From positions 1-12,430 of the forward strand of contig CAYNHL010000108.1 of NCBI GenBank assembly GCA_964397015.1: 12,430 bases of DNA. The letters are read 5' to 3'. Every line of letters begins with the position of its first letter. Position 1 is the first letter of the stretch. This document shows, one piece after another, positions 6,177-12,430 of the stretch. The translations under genes were made by a program, and so were the position numbers. This DNA comes from MADRE2 sp964397015. Lineage in GTDB: Bacteria; Desulfobacterota; Desulfobacteria; Desulfobacterales; Desulfobacteraceae. A model generated the notes under the pieces. The model saw nothing but the letters and a program-made list of their open reading frames with translations, was not told where the DNA came from and ran no database searches.

Positions 6177-7346
6177 ATGGAATTCAAACTATCAACCGAG
6201 CTGACAATGCTCCAGAAAGAAGTCAGAAAATTCATTAAAAAAGAGGTGGAGCCCAATGCCGACCAATGGGACCAGGATCATTACCTGCCCCATGAAGAGG
6301 TGCTCAAACCCATGGGAGAAATGGGCTTTTTCAGCACCATCATTCCTGAAGAATACGGCGGTTCACAGATGGACGAAGGGTGGATGGCCGCCATGATAGT
6401 TACCGAGGAACTGGCAAAGGCCTCGTCCGCCCTCAGGGTCCAGGTCAACATGGAAGTACTGGGCTGCGCCAATACAATTTACAAATACGGCACTGAAGCT
6501 GCAAAAAAGAAATATGTTGAAAAACTGTGTACCTGTGAATACCTGGGCGGGTTCGGAATAACCGAAGCCGATGCAGGCTCCGATGTCATGGCCATGACAT
6601 CCACTGCTGAAGACAAGGGGGATTACTACCTGCTGAACGGTTCCAAAACCTGGATTTCCAATGCAAACTGTGCAGATGCACTAATCTACTATGCCTACAC
6701 GGACAGGGAAAAGGGGTCAAAAGGCCTGTCCGCATTTGTTATCGAACCTAAAAACTTTGACGGTATCTCCACCTCATCCCTTGAAAAACTGGGATCCCAT
6801 TCATCCCCGACCGGCGAAGTGTTCCTGGACAATGTAAAAGTACCAAAGGAAAACCTGCTCGGCAAACCCGGAGACGGGGCCAAAATCGTATTTTCATCCC
6901 TGAACCAGACCCGCCTGTCCGCTGCAGCAGGAGGTGTGGGCCTCGCCCAGGCCTGCCTGGACGTGTCCATCAAATATTGCAATGAAAGAAAACAGTTCGG
7001 CAAAAAAATCGGTGAGTTCCAGATGAACCAGGACATGATAGCCCAGATGGCCACTGAAATCGAAGCTGCCCGGCTGCTGGTATACAAAGCCGCCTGGGCA
7101 AAGGACCAGGGAAAACTCAACAACGGTCTTGACGTCGCCATGGCAAAATACGCTGCCGGAGAGGCCGTTACTAAGGCATCCAACTATGCCATGAGGATCC
7201 TGGGCGCCTACGGGTATTCGACGGAATACCCGGTAGCCCGTTATTACAAGGATGCACCGACCTATTACATGGTGGAAGGCTCGGCCAATATATGCAAATG
7301 GATTGTGGCCCTGGACCAGCTGGGTTACCGTAAAGCCAATCGTTAA
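6177..7346 (+). CDS. Glutaryl-CoA dehydrogenase, probably non-decarboxylating (glutaconyl-CoA forming)
   Basis: The chosen start has AGGAGG 4 bases upstream and gives 389 residues, MEFKLSTEL onward; a longer frame from 6117 would overlap iclR without a ribosome site. It is a flavin-dependent acyl-CoA dehydrogenase: GFGITEADAGSDVMAMT (125-141), TWISNA (158-163), RKQFGKKIGEFQ (271-282) and the C-terminal ILGAYGYSTEYPVARYYKD (341-359). The catalytic base is E367 in MVEGSANI. R87 aligns with Arg94 of human glutaryl-CoA dehydrogenase, which binds the second carboxylate, supporting a dicarboxyl-CoA substrate. The residues beside these two are V88 and V366, where decarboxylating enzymes have Ser and Tyr. 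The nearby glutaconyl-CoA decarboxylase fits an enzyme that stops at glutaconyl-CoA. Electrons would pass to an ETF not present here. A general short-chain acyl-CoA dehydrogenase is the alternative. Confidence 0.88.
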   Translation: MEFKLSTELTMLQKEVRKFIKKEVEPNADQWDQDHYLPHEEVLKPMGEMGFFSTIIPEEYGGSQMDEGWMAAMIVTEELAKASSALRVQVNMEVLGCANTIYKYGTEAAKKKYVEKLCTCEYLGGFGITEADAGSDVMAMTSTAEDKGDYYLLNGSKTWISNANCADALIYYAYTDREKGSKGLSAFVIEPKNFDGISTSSLEKLGSHSSPTGEVFLDNVKVPKENLLGKPGDGAKIVFSSLNQTRLSAAAGGVGLAQACLDVSIKYCNERKQFGKKIGEFQMNQDMIAQMATEIEAARLLVYKAAWAKDQGKLNNGLDVAMAKYAAGEAVTKASNYAMRILGAYGYSTEYPVARYYKDAPTYYMVEGSANICKWIVALDQLGYRKANR

Positions 7347-7364
7347 CAGGCAAGGAGGTGTCTT

Positions 7365-7751
7365 GTGGACTCCCGGGACATTAGCAGGAAAACGGCTGAC
7401 ACGGCAAAGCTCTATTTTTCGACCGTGAAAGACAAAGACAAGCCATACAACCTCTGGCGGTATTTTGACAAGGACCTGGCAAAGGACATGTCACTGTACA
7501 TTACCGGACAGATGTATGCCAGGGAAAAGATTCCCCATAAAACCCGCCAGCTTGTCACTGTGGCGGCATTGACCGTTTTGGTCAGACCGGATGAACTCAA
7601 GCTGCACATCCATGCGGCCCTCAATGTCGGATGCACCAGCGAGGAACTGGCAGAAGTGATTTTCCAGACCAGCATCTACGGGGGTGTGCCGGCTGCCAAC
7701 ACCGCCCTGGCAACCCTGAAAGAAGTTATTGAAGAACGGGAAAACCAGTAA
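7365..7751 (+). CDS. Carboxymuconolactone decarboxylase (CMD)-family protein
   Basis: The 128-residue all-helical protein begins at GTG 7365 with AAGGAGGTG just upstream, 18 bases after the dehydrogenase stop, and is the last gene of the operon. The CMD-family block LHIHAALNVGCTSEELAEVI (80-99) followed by QTSIYGGVPAANTAL (101-115) is clear. The CxxC pair that gives AhpD-type members peroxidase activity is absent; C90 is the only cysteine. It is therefore closer to the gamma-carboxymuconolactone decarboxylase type, with a lyase or unknown activity. A true protocatechuate-pathway role is unlikely in an anaerobe. Its role with glutaryl-CoA metabolism is unknown. Confidence 0.88.
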   Translation: MDSRDISRKTADTAKLYFSTVKDKDKPYNLWRYFDKDLAKDMSLYITGQMYAREKIPHKTRQLVTVAALTVLVRPDELKLHIHAALNVGCTSEELAEVIFQTSIYGGVPAANTALATLKEVIEERENQ

Positions 7752-7757
7752 AGATCA

Positions 7758-7796
7758 GGCAGGGGGTATGCATCAAGCTTCCCCCTGCCGTTTTAT
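7758..7796 (+). terminator. Intrinsic terminator of the gctA operon
   Basis: GGCAGGGGG (7758-7766) pairs perfectly with CCCCCTGCC (7781-7789) around a 14-base loop, followed by GTTTTAT. It starts 7 bases after the stop codon of the CMD gene, where the plus operon meets the convergent stress-protein gene. On the minus strand the run after the stem is not T-rich, so it mainly serves the plus operon. A second small hairpin, AAGACA/TGTCTT (7800-7805, 7815-7820), lies beyond it and might weakly end the minus-strand gene. Confidence 0.85.
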
Positions 7797-7838
7797 AACA
7801 AGACAGCCGTTTCATGTCTTTACATCAACCCGGCACGG

Positions 7839-8258
7839 CTACTTTGAAATAAACACTGGAACTTCTGCCCGGTGAAGCACCTTGTGCGCCACGCTGCCGA
7901 GCAGCAGTCCCTTGAAATTGGTCATGCCCCGTGATCCCATGACAATGAGGTCGGCCTTTTCAATCCGGACCGCGTCTGCGATCATTTCATCAGGCGGACC
8001 TTCCAGTATCCTGGTTTCAAAGTCGACTCCCTCGTTTTTCAGCATGTCTTCAAAAGGCTTTACAAGCTCCTCGGAATCTTTGATAATCTTGTCGATGGCC
8101 TGCTGGAAATAAGGCTCAGCCAGTATTGCAGGATAATTTGAATGGCAGTGAAGCAGGATGATTTTCGAGTCGAACTTCTTGGCAACTGCAATGGCGTAAC
8201 GTGTTGAACTTTCGGAATGGCTTGAACCGTCCACTGGATTTAAAATTAAATTGAACAT
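7839..8258 (-). CDS. Universal stress protein (UspA family), single domain
   Basis: The 139-residue protein is one Usp domain. It opens with NLILNPVDGSSHSE (3-16), including the conserved Asp (D10), and closes with VMGSRGMTNFKGLLLGS. That contains the G-2X-G-9X-G(S/T) nucleotide-binding pattern, so it probably belongs to the ATP-binding Usp class. It is cytoplasmic, with no signal or membrane segment. AAAGGGGG lies just before the ATG. It is convergent with the gctA operon and has a likely promoter of its own (8320-8347), so it may be expressed separately from the upstream kinase-prmA unit. What stress it serves cannot be read from the sequence. Confidence 0.93.
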   Translation of the reverse strand: MFNLILNPVDGSSHSESSTRYAIAVAKKFDSKIILLHCHSNYPAILAEPYFQQAIDKIIKDSEELVKPFEDMLKNEGVDFETRILEGPPDEMIADAVRIEKADLIVMGSRGMTNFKGLLLGSVAHKVLHRAEVPVFISK

Positions 8259-8319
8259 CTTAGCCCCCTTTCCTGGCCGCAGGATGCGGTCAGAATAATA
8301 TCATTGATTGCCTTTTTTC

Positions 8320-8347
8320 ATTATACACACCTGGAAAAATAAATCAA
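8320..8347 (-). promoter_or_regulatory. Candidate sigma-70 type promoter of the universal stress gene
   Basis: On the minus strand TTGATT (8347-8342) is followed after 16 bases by a perfect TATAAT (8325-8320). Transcription would start near 8313, giving a leader of about 55 bases. The -35 overlaps the last codons of the racemase-family gene upstream. Confidence 0.55.
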
Positions 8348-8880
8348 ATCAGGCAGAAACCTGCTTTAGTAAAGGCTTTTCCCGCCTTTATCAAATCGAA
8401 CAGCACATTCTGCACTCCCGAGTCGGGGTAAACTGTTTGAATACCTTTTTCCCTGAACCGGTCATCATACAGTCCGGTCCTGATAATGGCAGTGGATCCG
8501 AGGATGCCCACCATCGACCCGGGGGGCTTTAATGACAGAACTTCATCAACCACCAGGTCCAGAATATTTAAAACCGGTATGGATACTGATTTTTGAATGC
8601 TGTCATAATAGTAATGGGCGGTATTACACGGGATCACGATAAAATCAGCCCCCCATTTTTCAAGCCGCTGGGCCATATCGATGATTACCGGAGAAGGATC
8701 TTCACCGGTTTTATCGATTATATGGCTGATCCTTGAAGGTATTGCCGGGTTGTTGTCTACCAGGCAGTGAATATGATCCGAATCATCCAGGGCACGTGTA
8801 TGCCGGATAATGCGCTGCTGGAAATCAATTGCGGCCTGCGGTCCCATGCCGCCCAGTATGCCGGCTGTCAAAGATCTCAT
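8344..8880 (-). CDS. Aspartate/glutamate racemase-family protein, C-terminally shortened
   Basis: The 178-residue protein starts with the family signature AGILGGMGPQAAIDF (6-20). It has the first catalytic cysteine in IPCNTAHYY (C85) and the second-domain opening VGILGSTAIIRTGLY (124-138). Family members are about 230 residues and carry a second catalytic cysteine in a GCTE-type motif near residue 190. This protein ends 10 residues after IKAGK and lacks that whole segment, so a normal two-base racemization looks impossible. No frame of the 85 bases before the next gene restores it. It may be a degenerate gene or a one-cysteine derivative with another activity, since some relatives are isomerases or decarboxylases. 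Its ATG overlaps the stop of the PLP-enzyme gene by 4 bp (ATGA), so it is translated by coupling. Confidence 0.82.
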   Translation of the reverse strand: MRSLTAGILGGMGPQAAIDFQQRIIRHTRALDDSDHIHCLVDNNPAIPSRISHIIDKTGEDPSPVIIDMAQRLEKWGADFIVIPCNTAHYYYDSIQKSVSIPVLNILDLVVDEVLSLKPPGSMVGILGSTAIIRTGLYDDRFREKGIQTVYPDSGVQNVLFDLIKAGKAFTKAGFCLI

Positions 8881-9878
8881 TTCCTGAAACAGTCCATGTA
8901 GACCGGCAGCACAGATGATCCGCCGGTATGCAGGAACAGGATCTTTGATCCTTTTTTGAAATATCCCTTCTTTAAAAGGCCCAGCATGCCCGCAGCTGCC
9001 TTTCCAGAATAAACCGGATCCAGAAGGATGGCTTCCAGGCGGGCGAACAGTTTTACAGCTGCAACCATATCATCAGTGGGAATGGAATATCCAGGCCCGA
9101 CATATTCATCATAACAGACAACCAGGCCCCGCGGCACCCCGCCAACAATACCAAGCTTTTCTGCTGTCTCGACAGCCAGCTTGTGAACGATTTCCTCCTG
9201 GGCCTGCTTTTCCCTGGAGACATTTATACCGCTGACCGGCATGCGGGCATTTATACCGGTCATACCTGCCACGATCCCGGCATGGGTGCCTGCGGACCCG
9301 GAAGGGACAATCAGGTGACCGATATCCAGCGACTGTTCATTGAGCTGCATCATTATCTCCTCTGCACAGGCTGCATACCCGAGCGCGCCTGTACTGTTGG
9401 AGGCACCCACCGGGATGATATAGGGTTTGCGGCCCTGCGCCCCGAGAGTGTCCGCGGTCTCCTGAAGCTTTTCAGCCATGTTTGTCCCGGCGGGAACGAT
9501 AGTTTTGCTTTTTACCCCTAAAAGCTCAAACAAAAAATTGTTCCCGCCTGCATCAGCCCTGTAAGTACCCTTGACCCGTTCTTCCAGGATCAAATGGCAG
9601 TCCATTCCCTCCTTTGCAGCCCATGCCGCTGTCAGCCGGCAGTGATTGGACTGAATCGCTCCGCAGGTGACAATGGTATCCGCCTTTTTTGCCAGGGCAT
9701 CGGCAATGCAGAATTCGAGCTTTCGGGTTTTATTGCCCCCTCCGGCACCGGGCAGCAGGTCGTCACGCTTGATATAAATATCGATGCCGTAGTCAAGATA
9801 GGCTGTAAGCCGGGAAAGGTGCTCTACGGGGGTAGGGCCCTGGAGATAAGATCGTCTTGGGAAACGGGTAAAATTCAT
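8877..9878 (-). CDS. dcyD: D-cysteine desulfhydrase / ACC deaminase-family PLP enzyme
   Basis: This 333-residue fold-type II PLP enzyme would be cytoplasmic. The Schiff-base lysine is K50 in AGGGNKTRKLEF; AIQSNHCRLTAA (74-85) supplies the substrate-carboxylate loop (S77-N78-H79). GSAGTHAG and LHTGGSSVLPVYMD near the end match the phosphate-binding and C-terminal motifs. Length and sequence resemble E. coli DcyD (328 residues), which converts D-cysteine to pyruvate, sulfide and ammonia. The L-cysteate sulfo-lyase CuyA is a close relative with the same motifs, so cysteate cleavage to sulfite is a real alternative. ACC deaminase is less likely from the overall pattern. The start has AAAGGA upstream. 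The gene lies 54 bases after prmA and overlaps the racemase-family gene by 4 bp. Confidence 0.85.
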   Translation of the reverse strand: MNFTRFPRRSYLQGPTPVEHLSRLTAYLDYGIDIYIKRDDLLPGAGGGNKTRKLEFCIADALAKKADTIVTCGAIQSNHCRLTAAWAAKEGMDCHLILEERVKGTYRADAGGNNFLFELLGVKSKTIVPAGTNMAEKLQETADTLGAQGRKPYIIPVGASNSTGALGYAACAEEIMMQLNEQSLDIGHLIVPSGSAGTHAGIVAGMTGINARMPVSGINVSREKQAQEEIVHKLAVETAEKLGIVGGVPRGLVVCYDEYVGPGYSIPTDDMVAAVKLFARLEAILLDPVYSGKAAAGMLGLLKKGYFKKGSKILFLHTGGSSVLPVYMDCFRK

Positions 9879-9916
9879 ATTCGTCCTTTCATAAATTTGA
9901 GGTTACAGGCTGCATC

Positions 9917-9980
9917 TCAACTTTCTCGGACTTCAACGATGACCCCTCTTGTTCTCTTGGCAGCCAACTGTGAAAGTTGA
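9917..9980. repeat. 64-bp element with 9-bp inverted ends at the prmA 3' end
   Basis: TCAACTTTC (9917-9925) and GAAAGTTGA (9972-9980) form a perfect inverted repeat with 46 bases between. The prmA stop codon (9933-9935) lies inside, and the element supplies most of the unusual tail of that protein. It may be a small palindromic repeat that landed at the gene end, or an RNA hairpin before the next gene. No transposase or flanking duplication was seen. Confidence 0.4.
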
Positions 9981-10832
9981 ATTACATGCCATGCCATACA
10001 AAGATTTTACCAAAAGGGTGTTCCAGATGCCATCTGGACAACGCCGTTCTATGATGTGAACCGGCATTTCTTTCAACTGTGACAAAATGGTCCGGGTTTC
10101 CCTGTTTAAAAGCCCGGAAAGGATAAACCACCTGTGTGACAGAAATCCGGGTGCATGAATTATTTTTTTCATGATATCATAATGGATATTGGCTATCAGC
10201 AGATCCGACGAAATGGCGGTCATCTGCTCTCCTGCGGCCTGGCACACCAGAACCCGGTCCTGGGAATGGTTCAGCCGGGTGTTTACCAGGGCCGTCCGGG
10301 CCGCCAGCCGGTTGAAATCCATGGCCAGGACCCGCCGGCAGCCCATGGCCGCTGCGGCCAGTGCCAGGATGCCCGTACCGGTGCCTATATCCAGCACACG
10401 GTTCACACGGTGCCTGGTGCACACCCTTTCTATCAATGACAGGCAGTCATTTGTGGTCTGATGCCGGCCGGTACCGAACACCACTCCCGGATCCATGATC
10501 AGCTTTCTTGTCCCGGGCAGGCCGGGGGCATTCGACTCCCAGGGCGGACAGACGTGAAATGAACCGGCGTAATAGGGTGATATGCTGTCTCCGTGCCATT
10601 GTTCAAAGGTCATGTCATATTTATCGATCAGTGTTACATCCTGAATGCCCGACAGCAGTTGTGTAACGATATCATCGGCCGGAGATGAAAAAAAGACAAA
10701 AGAACTCTGGTCTTCAACCCACAACCCCAGAAACCTTTTGTCAAGTACGGGTGGATCCGGGGCAAGTATCCCCTCCAGGTAATAGATGTAAAGGCGGTCA
10801 TACGGACTGGATCGGCCATATGAAGAAATCAT
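9933..10832 (-). CDS. prmA: Ribosomal protein L11 methyltransferase (PrmA-like)
   Basis: The 299-residue class I SAM-dependent methyltransferase has PrmA-specific sequence IMDPGVVFGTGRHQTT (112-127), then SAM motif I VLDIGTGTGILALAA (146-160), motif II around LAMDFN (169-174) and the catalytic-loop equivalent LLIANIHYDI (211-220). The N-terminal substrate-recognition domain (1-90) is present but diverged. PrmA trimethylates lysines and the N-terminus of ribosomal protein L11; a broader protein-methyltransferase role is possible because of the divergence. After LLVKS (273-277), where family proteins normally stop, there is a tail of about 22 residues that coincides with an inverted-repeat element. 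The start overlaps the kinase stop by 4 bp (ATGA), so the two are translationally coupled. Confidence 0.86.
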   Translation of the reverse strand: MISSYGRSSPYDRLYIYYLEGILAPDPPVLDKRFLGLWVEDQSSFVFFSSPADDIVTQLLSGIQDVTLIDKYDMTFEQWHGDSISPYYAGSFHVCPPWESNAPGLPGTRKLIMDPGVVFGTGRHQTTNDCLSLIERVCTRHRVNRVLDIGTGTGILALAAAAMGCRRVLAMDFNRLAARTALVNTRLNHSQDRVLVCQAAGEQMTAISSDLLIANIHYDIMKKIIHAPGFLSHRWFILSGLLNRETRTILSQLKEMPVHIIERRCPDGIWNTLLVKSLYGMACNSTFTVGCQENKRGHR

Positions 10833-12430
10833 GACTTCTCCATGGCCGGCAGGTACACGCTGAATTTCGAGCCGGTTCCAGGGGTACTTTCCACTGTGAT
10901 AAAACCGGAGTGGTTTTCCACAATACCATAGACTGATGCAAGGCCCAGGCCGGTGCCCTCGCCCATGTCCTTTGTGGTGAAAAACGGATCAAAAACACGG
11001 CTGACAACCTCAGCAGACATGCCGTGACCGGTATCGGCAAATGCAAATTTGACAAAGGCCCCGGATACCGCACGATCCATTCCCACCTGCTGGTCGCTGA
11101 ACTCCGTGTTTTGAGTTTCTATGGTCAATTTTCCGTTTGAGAGCATGGCTTCGGAGGCATTCAAAAACAGGTTCATGATGACATGATCCATCTGGGACCG
11201 GTCGGCAAAAACAGTGCGGATATTGTCATCAAACAGGGTAATGATCTCTATGTCTTTCCGGTTATGATAAAAAATGGGCAGGTTGCCCTGGATCACTTCG
11301 TTGATATTAAGCGCTGCCGGTGCATATTTTCCGCTCCGGGCAAATCCGAGCAGCTGACTGATGGTATCAGCACCCTCTGAAACCAGTCTTCTTATTTTTA
11401 CGGCTTTTTCATAACTGGGGTTATCCTTGTCCGAAGATGCCTGGATCAAGGCGGCATACCCGGAAATAGCCATGAAAAGATTGTTGAAGTCATGGGCTAT
11501 ACCTCCGGCAAGTGTACCTATGGACTCGAGTTTCTGGGCATTGACCAGCCGGTTTTCTATCTCCTTTCTTTCCTCCATCTGCTTTTTCAGCTTTTCATTG
11601 GTGGCATGCAGCTCACGGGTTCGTTCATCCACCAGTTGTTCAAGGTTGTTTCTGTGATCTTCGAGCTGGTTCCAGCTGGCATTGAACAGCTCTTTCACAC
11701 GCTTCAGGGCGGCTTTCAACTGTTTTGCCTCATGAACGGCCCCTGGATAATCTTTCCAGTTGATACTGTCCAGCTGTTTTTTAAGGCTCCTGCCATGGGT
11801 GGTATCCTTCAGGCTTGAAATATCGGATACAAAGTGGCCAAAAGGCTTGAGGCTCCTTTTAATCACCAGGTAAATCATAAGCATGGTCACCACGAGGATT
11901 GCGCAGCCAGTTCCCAGAACCATCCAGAAATGGAATACCAGGTTTTCCTTCAATTTTTTCCTGGAAAACCCGACCCTGAGATTCCCCAGCTTCTCTCCCA
12001 TGTAGGCAATGTCCCAGGTGGTGTCGAATACCGTTTCCCCGGCTTGAGCCCGCAGCTGGTCCTGGATGCGGATATCCCGGTTCAATTTTGATATATATAC
12101 ATGGAACCTTTTTTCAGTACCGCTGGTATGGCTGGTATTCACTGAAACAGGTTCCGGGTCAGTCAAGGAGGCTGTTTCATCCGCATTTCCGGGTGTATTT
12201 CCCTGTCGATCCGATACCAGCAGGACCTTGTTCATGTCCCTGAGCTGGAAAAACAGCATGCCCGGGTCGCTGTGCATGGTATTGACCAGGGCGATCATGG
12301 CGGTTCTCAGGTTACCGTTGTAAACCAGGGGACCAAGGCGTTTTGCAAGGGCGTCTGTTTCATAATAGATTCGGTTGATTTCATTTTTCTGAAGCCGTGA
12401 GCGCTCCATGGACAGCCCGAAAACCATTAT
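10829..12430 (-). CDS. Membrane-bound sensor histidine kinase, 5' end outside the window
   Basis: The frame is open to the right edge, so the N-terminus is missing; residue numbers count from the Met at 12427, which is not necessarily the start. Residues 1-165 look like an extracytoplasmic sensor region, followed by a membrane helix (166-190, FHFWMVLGTGCAILVVTMLM). A linker/HAMP-like segment and a coiled coil (about 235-300) lead to the dimerisation domain with phospho-accepting H312 in GGIAHDFNNLF. The ATPase domain has N box MNLFLNASEAM (418-428), DTGHGMS (465-471), FDPFFTTK (479-486) and GEGTGLGLASVYGIV (489-503). The first membrane helix is expected beyond the edge. No receiver domain is attached and no response regulator gene is present, so the partner is elsewhere. 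The stop overlaps the prmA start by 4 bp. Confidence 0.93.
   Translation of the reverse strand: MMVFGLSMERSRLQKNEINRIYYETDALAKRLGPLVYNGNLRTAMIALVNTMHSDPGMLFFQLRDMNKVLLVSDRQGNTPGNADETASLTDPEPVSVNTSHTSGTEKRFHVYISKLNRDIRIQDQLRAQAGETVFDTTWDIAYMGEKLGNLRVGFSRKKLKENLVFHFWMVLGTGCAILVVTMLMIYLVIKRSLKPFGHFVSDISSLKDTTHGRSLKKQLDSINWKDYPGAVHEAKQLKAALKRVKELFNASWNQLEDHRNNLEQLVDERTRELHATNEKLKKQMEERKEIENRLVNAQKLESIGTLAGGIAHDFNNLFMAISGYAALIQASSDKDNPSYEKAVKIRRLVSEGADTISQLLGFARSGKYAPAALNINEVIQGNLPIFYHNRKDIEIITLFDDNIRTVFADRSQMDHVIMNLFLNASEAMLSNGKLTIETQNTEFSDQQVGMDRAVSGAFVKFAFADTGHGMSAEVVSRVFDPFFTTKDMGEGTGLGLASVYGIVENHSGFITVESTPGTGSKFSVYLPAMEKS

Noticed and set aside
8259..8343. Possible remnant of the missing racemase C-terminus (one frame reads DIILTASCGQERG, loosely like the GCTE region)
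   Set aside because: The likeness covers only a few residues, the stretch is AT-rich and holds the stress-gene promoter and ribosome site, and a single frameshift would not restore the missing 50 residues.
11427..11818. Hydrophobic plus-strand frames opposite the kinase
   Set aside because: They are reverse-strand images of the charged coiled-coil and H-box region of the kinase, with no supporting start signals.

Overview
The window looks like chromosomal DNA of a strictly anaerobic bacterium of the Desulfobacterota, probably a Desulfococcus/Desulfobacter-type sulfate reducer that oxidises aromatic or dicarboxylic acids. The main reason is a compact gene set for glutarate/glutaryl-CoA. It pairs a glutaryl-CoA dehydrogenase carrying a non-decarboxylating active-site signature (R87-V88, V366-E367) with a separate biotin-dependent glutaconyl-CoA decarboxylase. 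I know that arrangement from Desulfococcus multivorans. The assignment comes from reading the proteins; no search was run.

Layout. Positions 1-378 (minus) hold a partial PlsC/YihG-type acyltransferase that runs off the left edge; its N-terminal catalytic motif is missing. A strong minus-strand terminator lies at 521-561. The minus-strand operon 3383->592 encodes a 71-residue biotin carrier, GcdA and a crotonase with Dch/BamR-like features. A 232-bp divergent control region (3384-3615) carries two near-identical operator-like sites placed symmetrically around a central palindrome. The plus-strand operon 3616->7751 encodes GctA, GctB, an IclR regulator, the glutaryl-CoA dehydrogenase and a carboxymuconolactone-decarboxylase-family protein, and ends at a clear terminator (7758-7796). 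The rest is on the minus strand: a single-domain universal stress protein (own promoter), and a unit read from the right edge leftwards: sensor histidine kinase (5' end outside the window), PrmA-like methyltransferase, D-cysteine desulfhydrase-family PLP enzyme, and a shortened Asp/Glu-racemase-family protein. Three of these four genes are joined by 4-bp ATGA overlaps or near-contact.

How the genes work together. GctAB would move CoA onto glutarate (or glutaconate). The dehydrogenase would oxidise glutaryl-CoA to glutaconyl-CoA without losing CO2. GcdA with the biotin carrier would decarboxylate glutaconyl-CoA to crotonyl-CoA. The crotonase would either hydrate crotonyl-CoA or act earlier, in the benzoyl-CoA pathway. 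The IclR protein encoded within the plus operon is the obvious candidate to control both operons from the shared promoter region. The membrane subunits that would couple decarboxylation to Na+ export are not in this window. The right-hand unit has no evident link to glutarate metabolism.

No rRNA, tRNA, CRISPR array, insertion sequence or transposase was seen.
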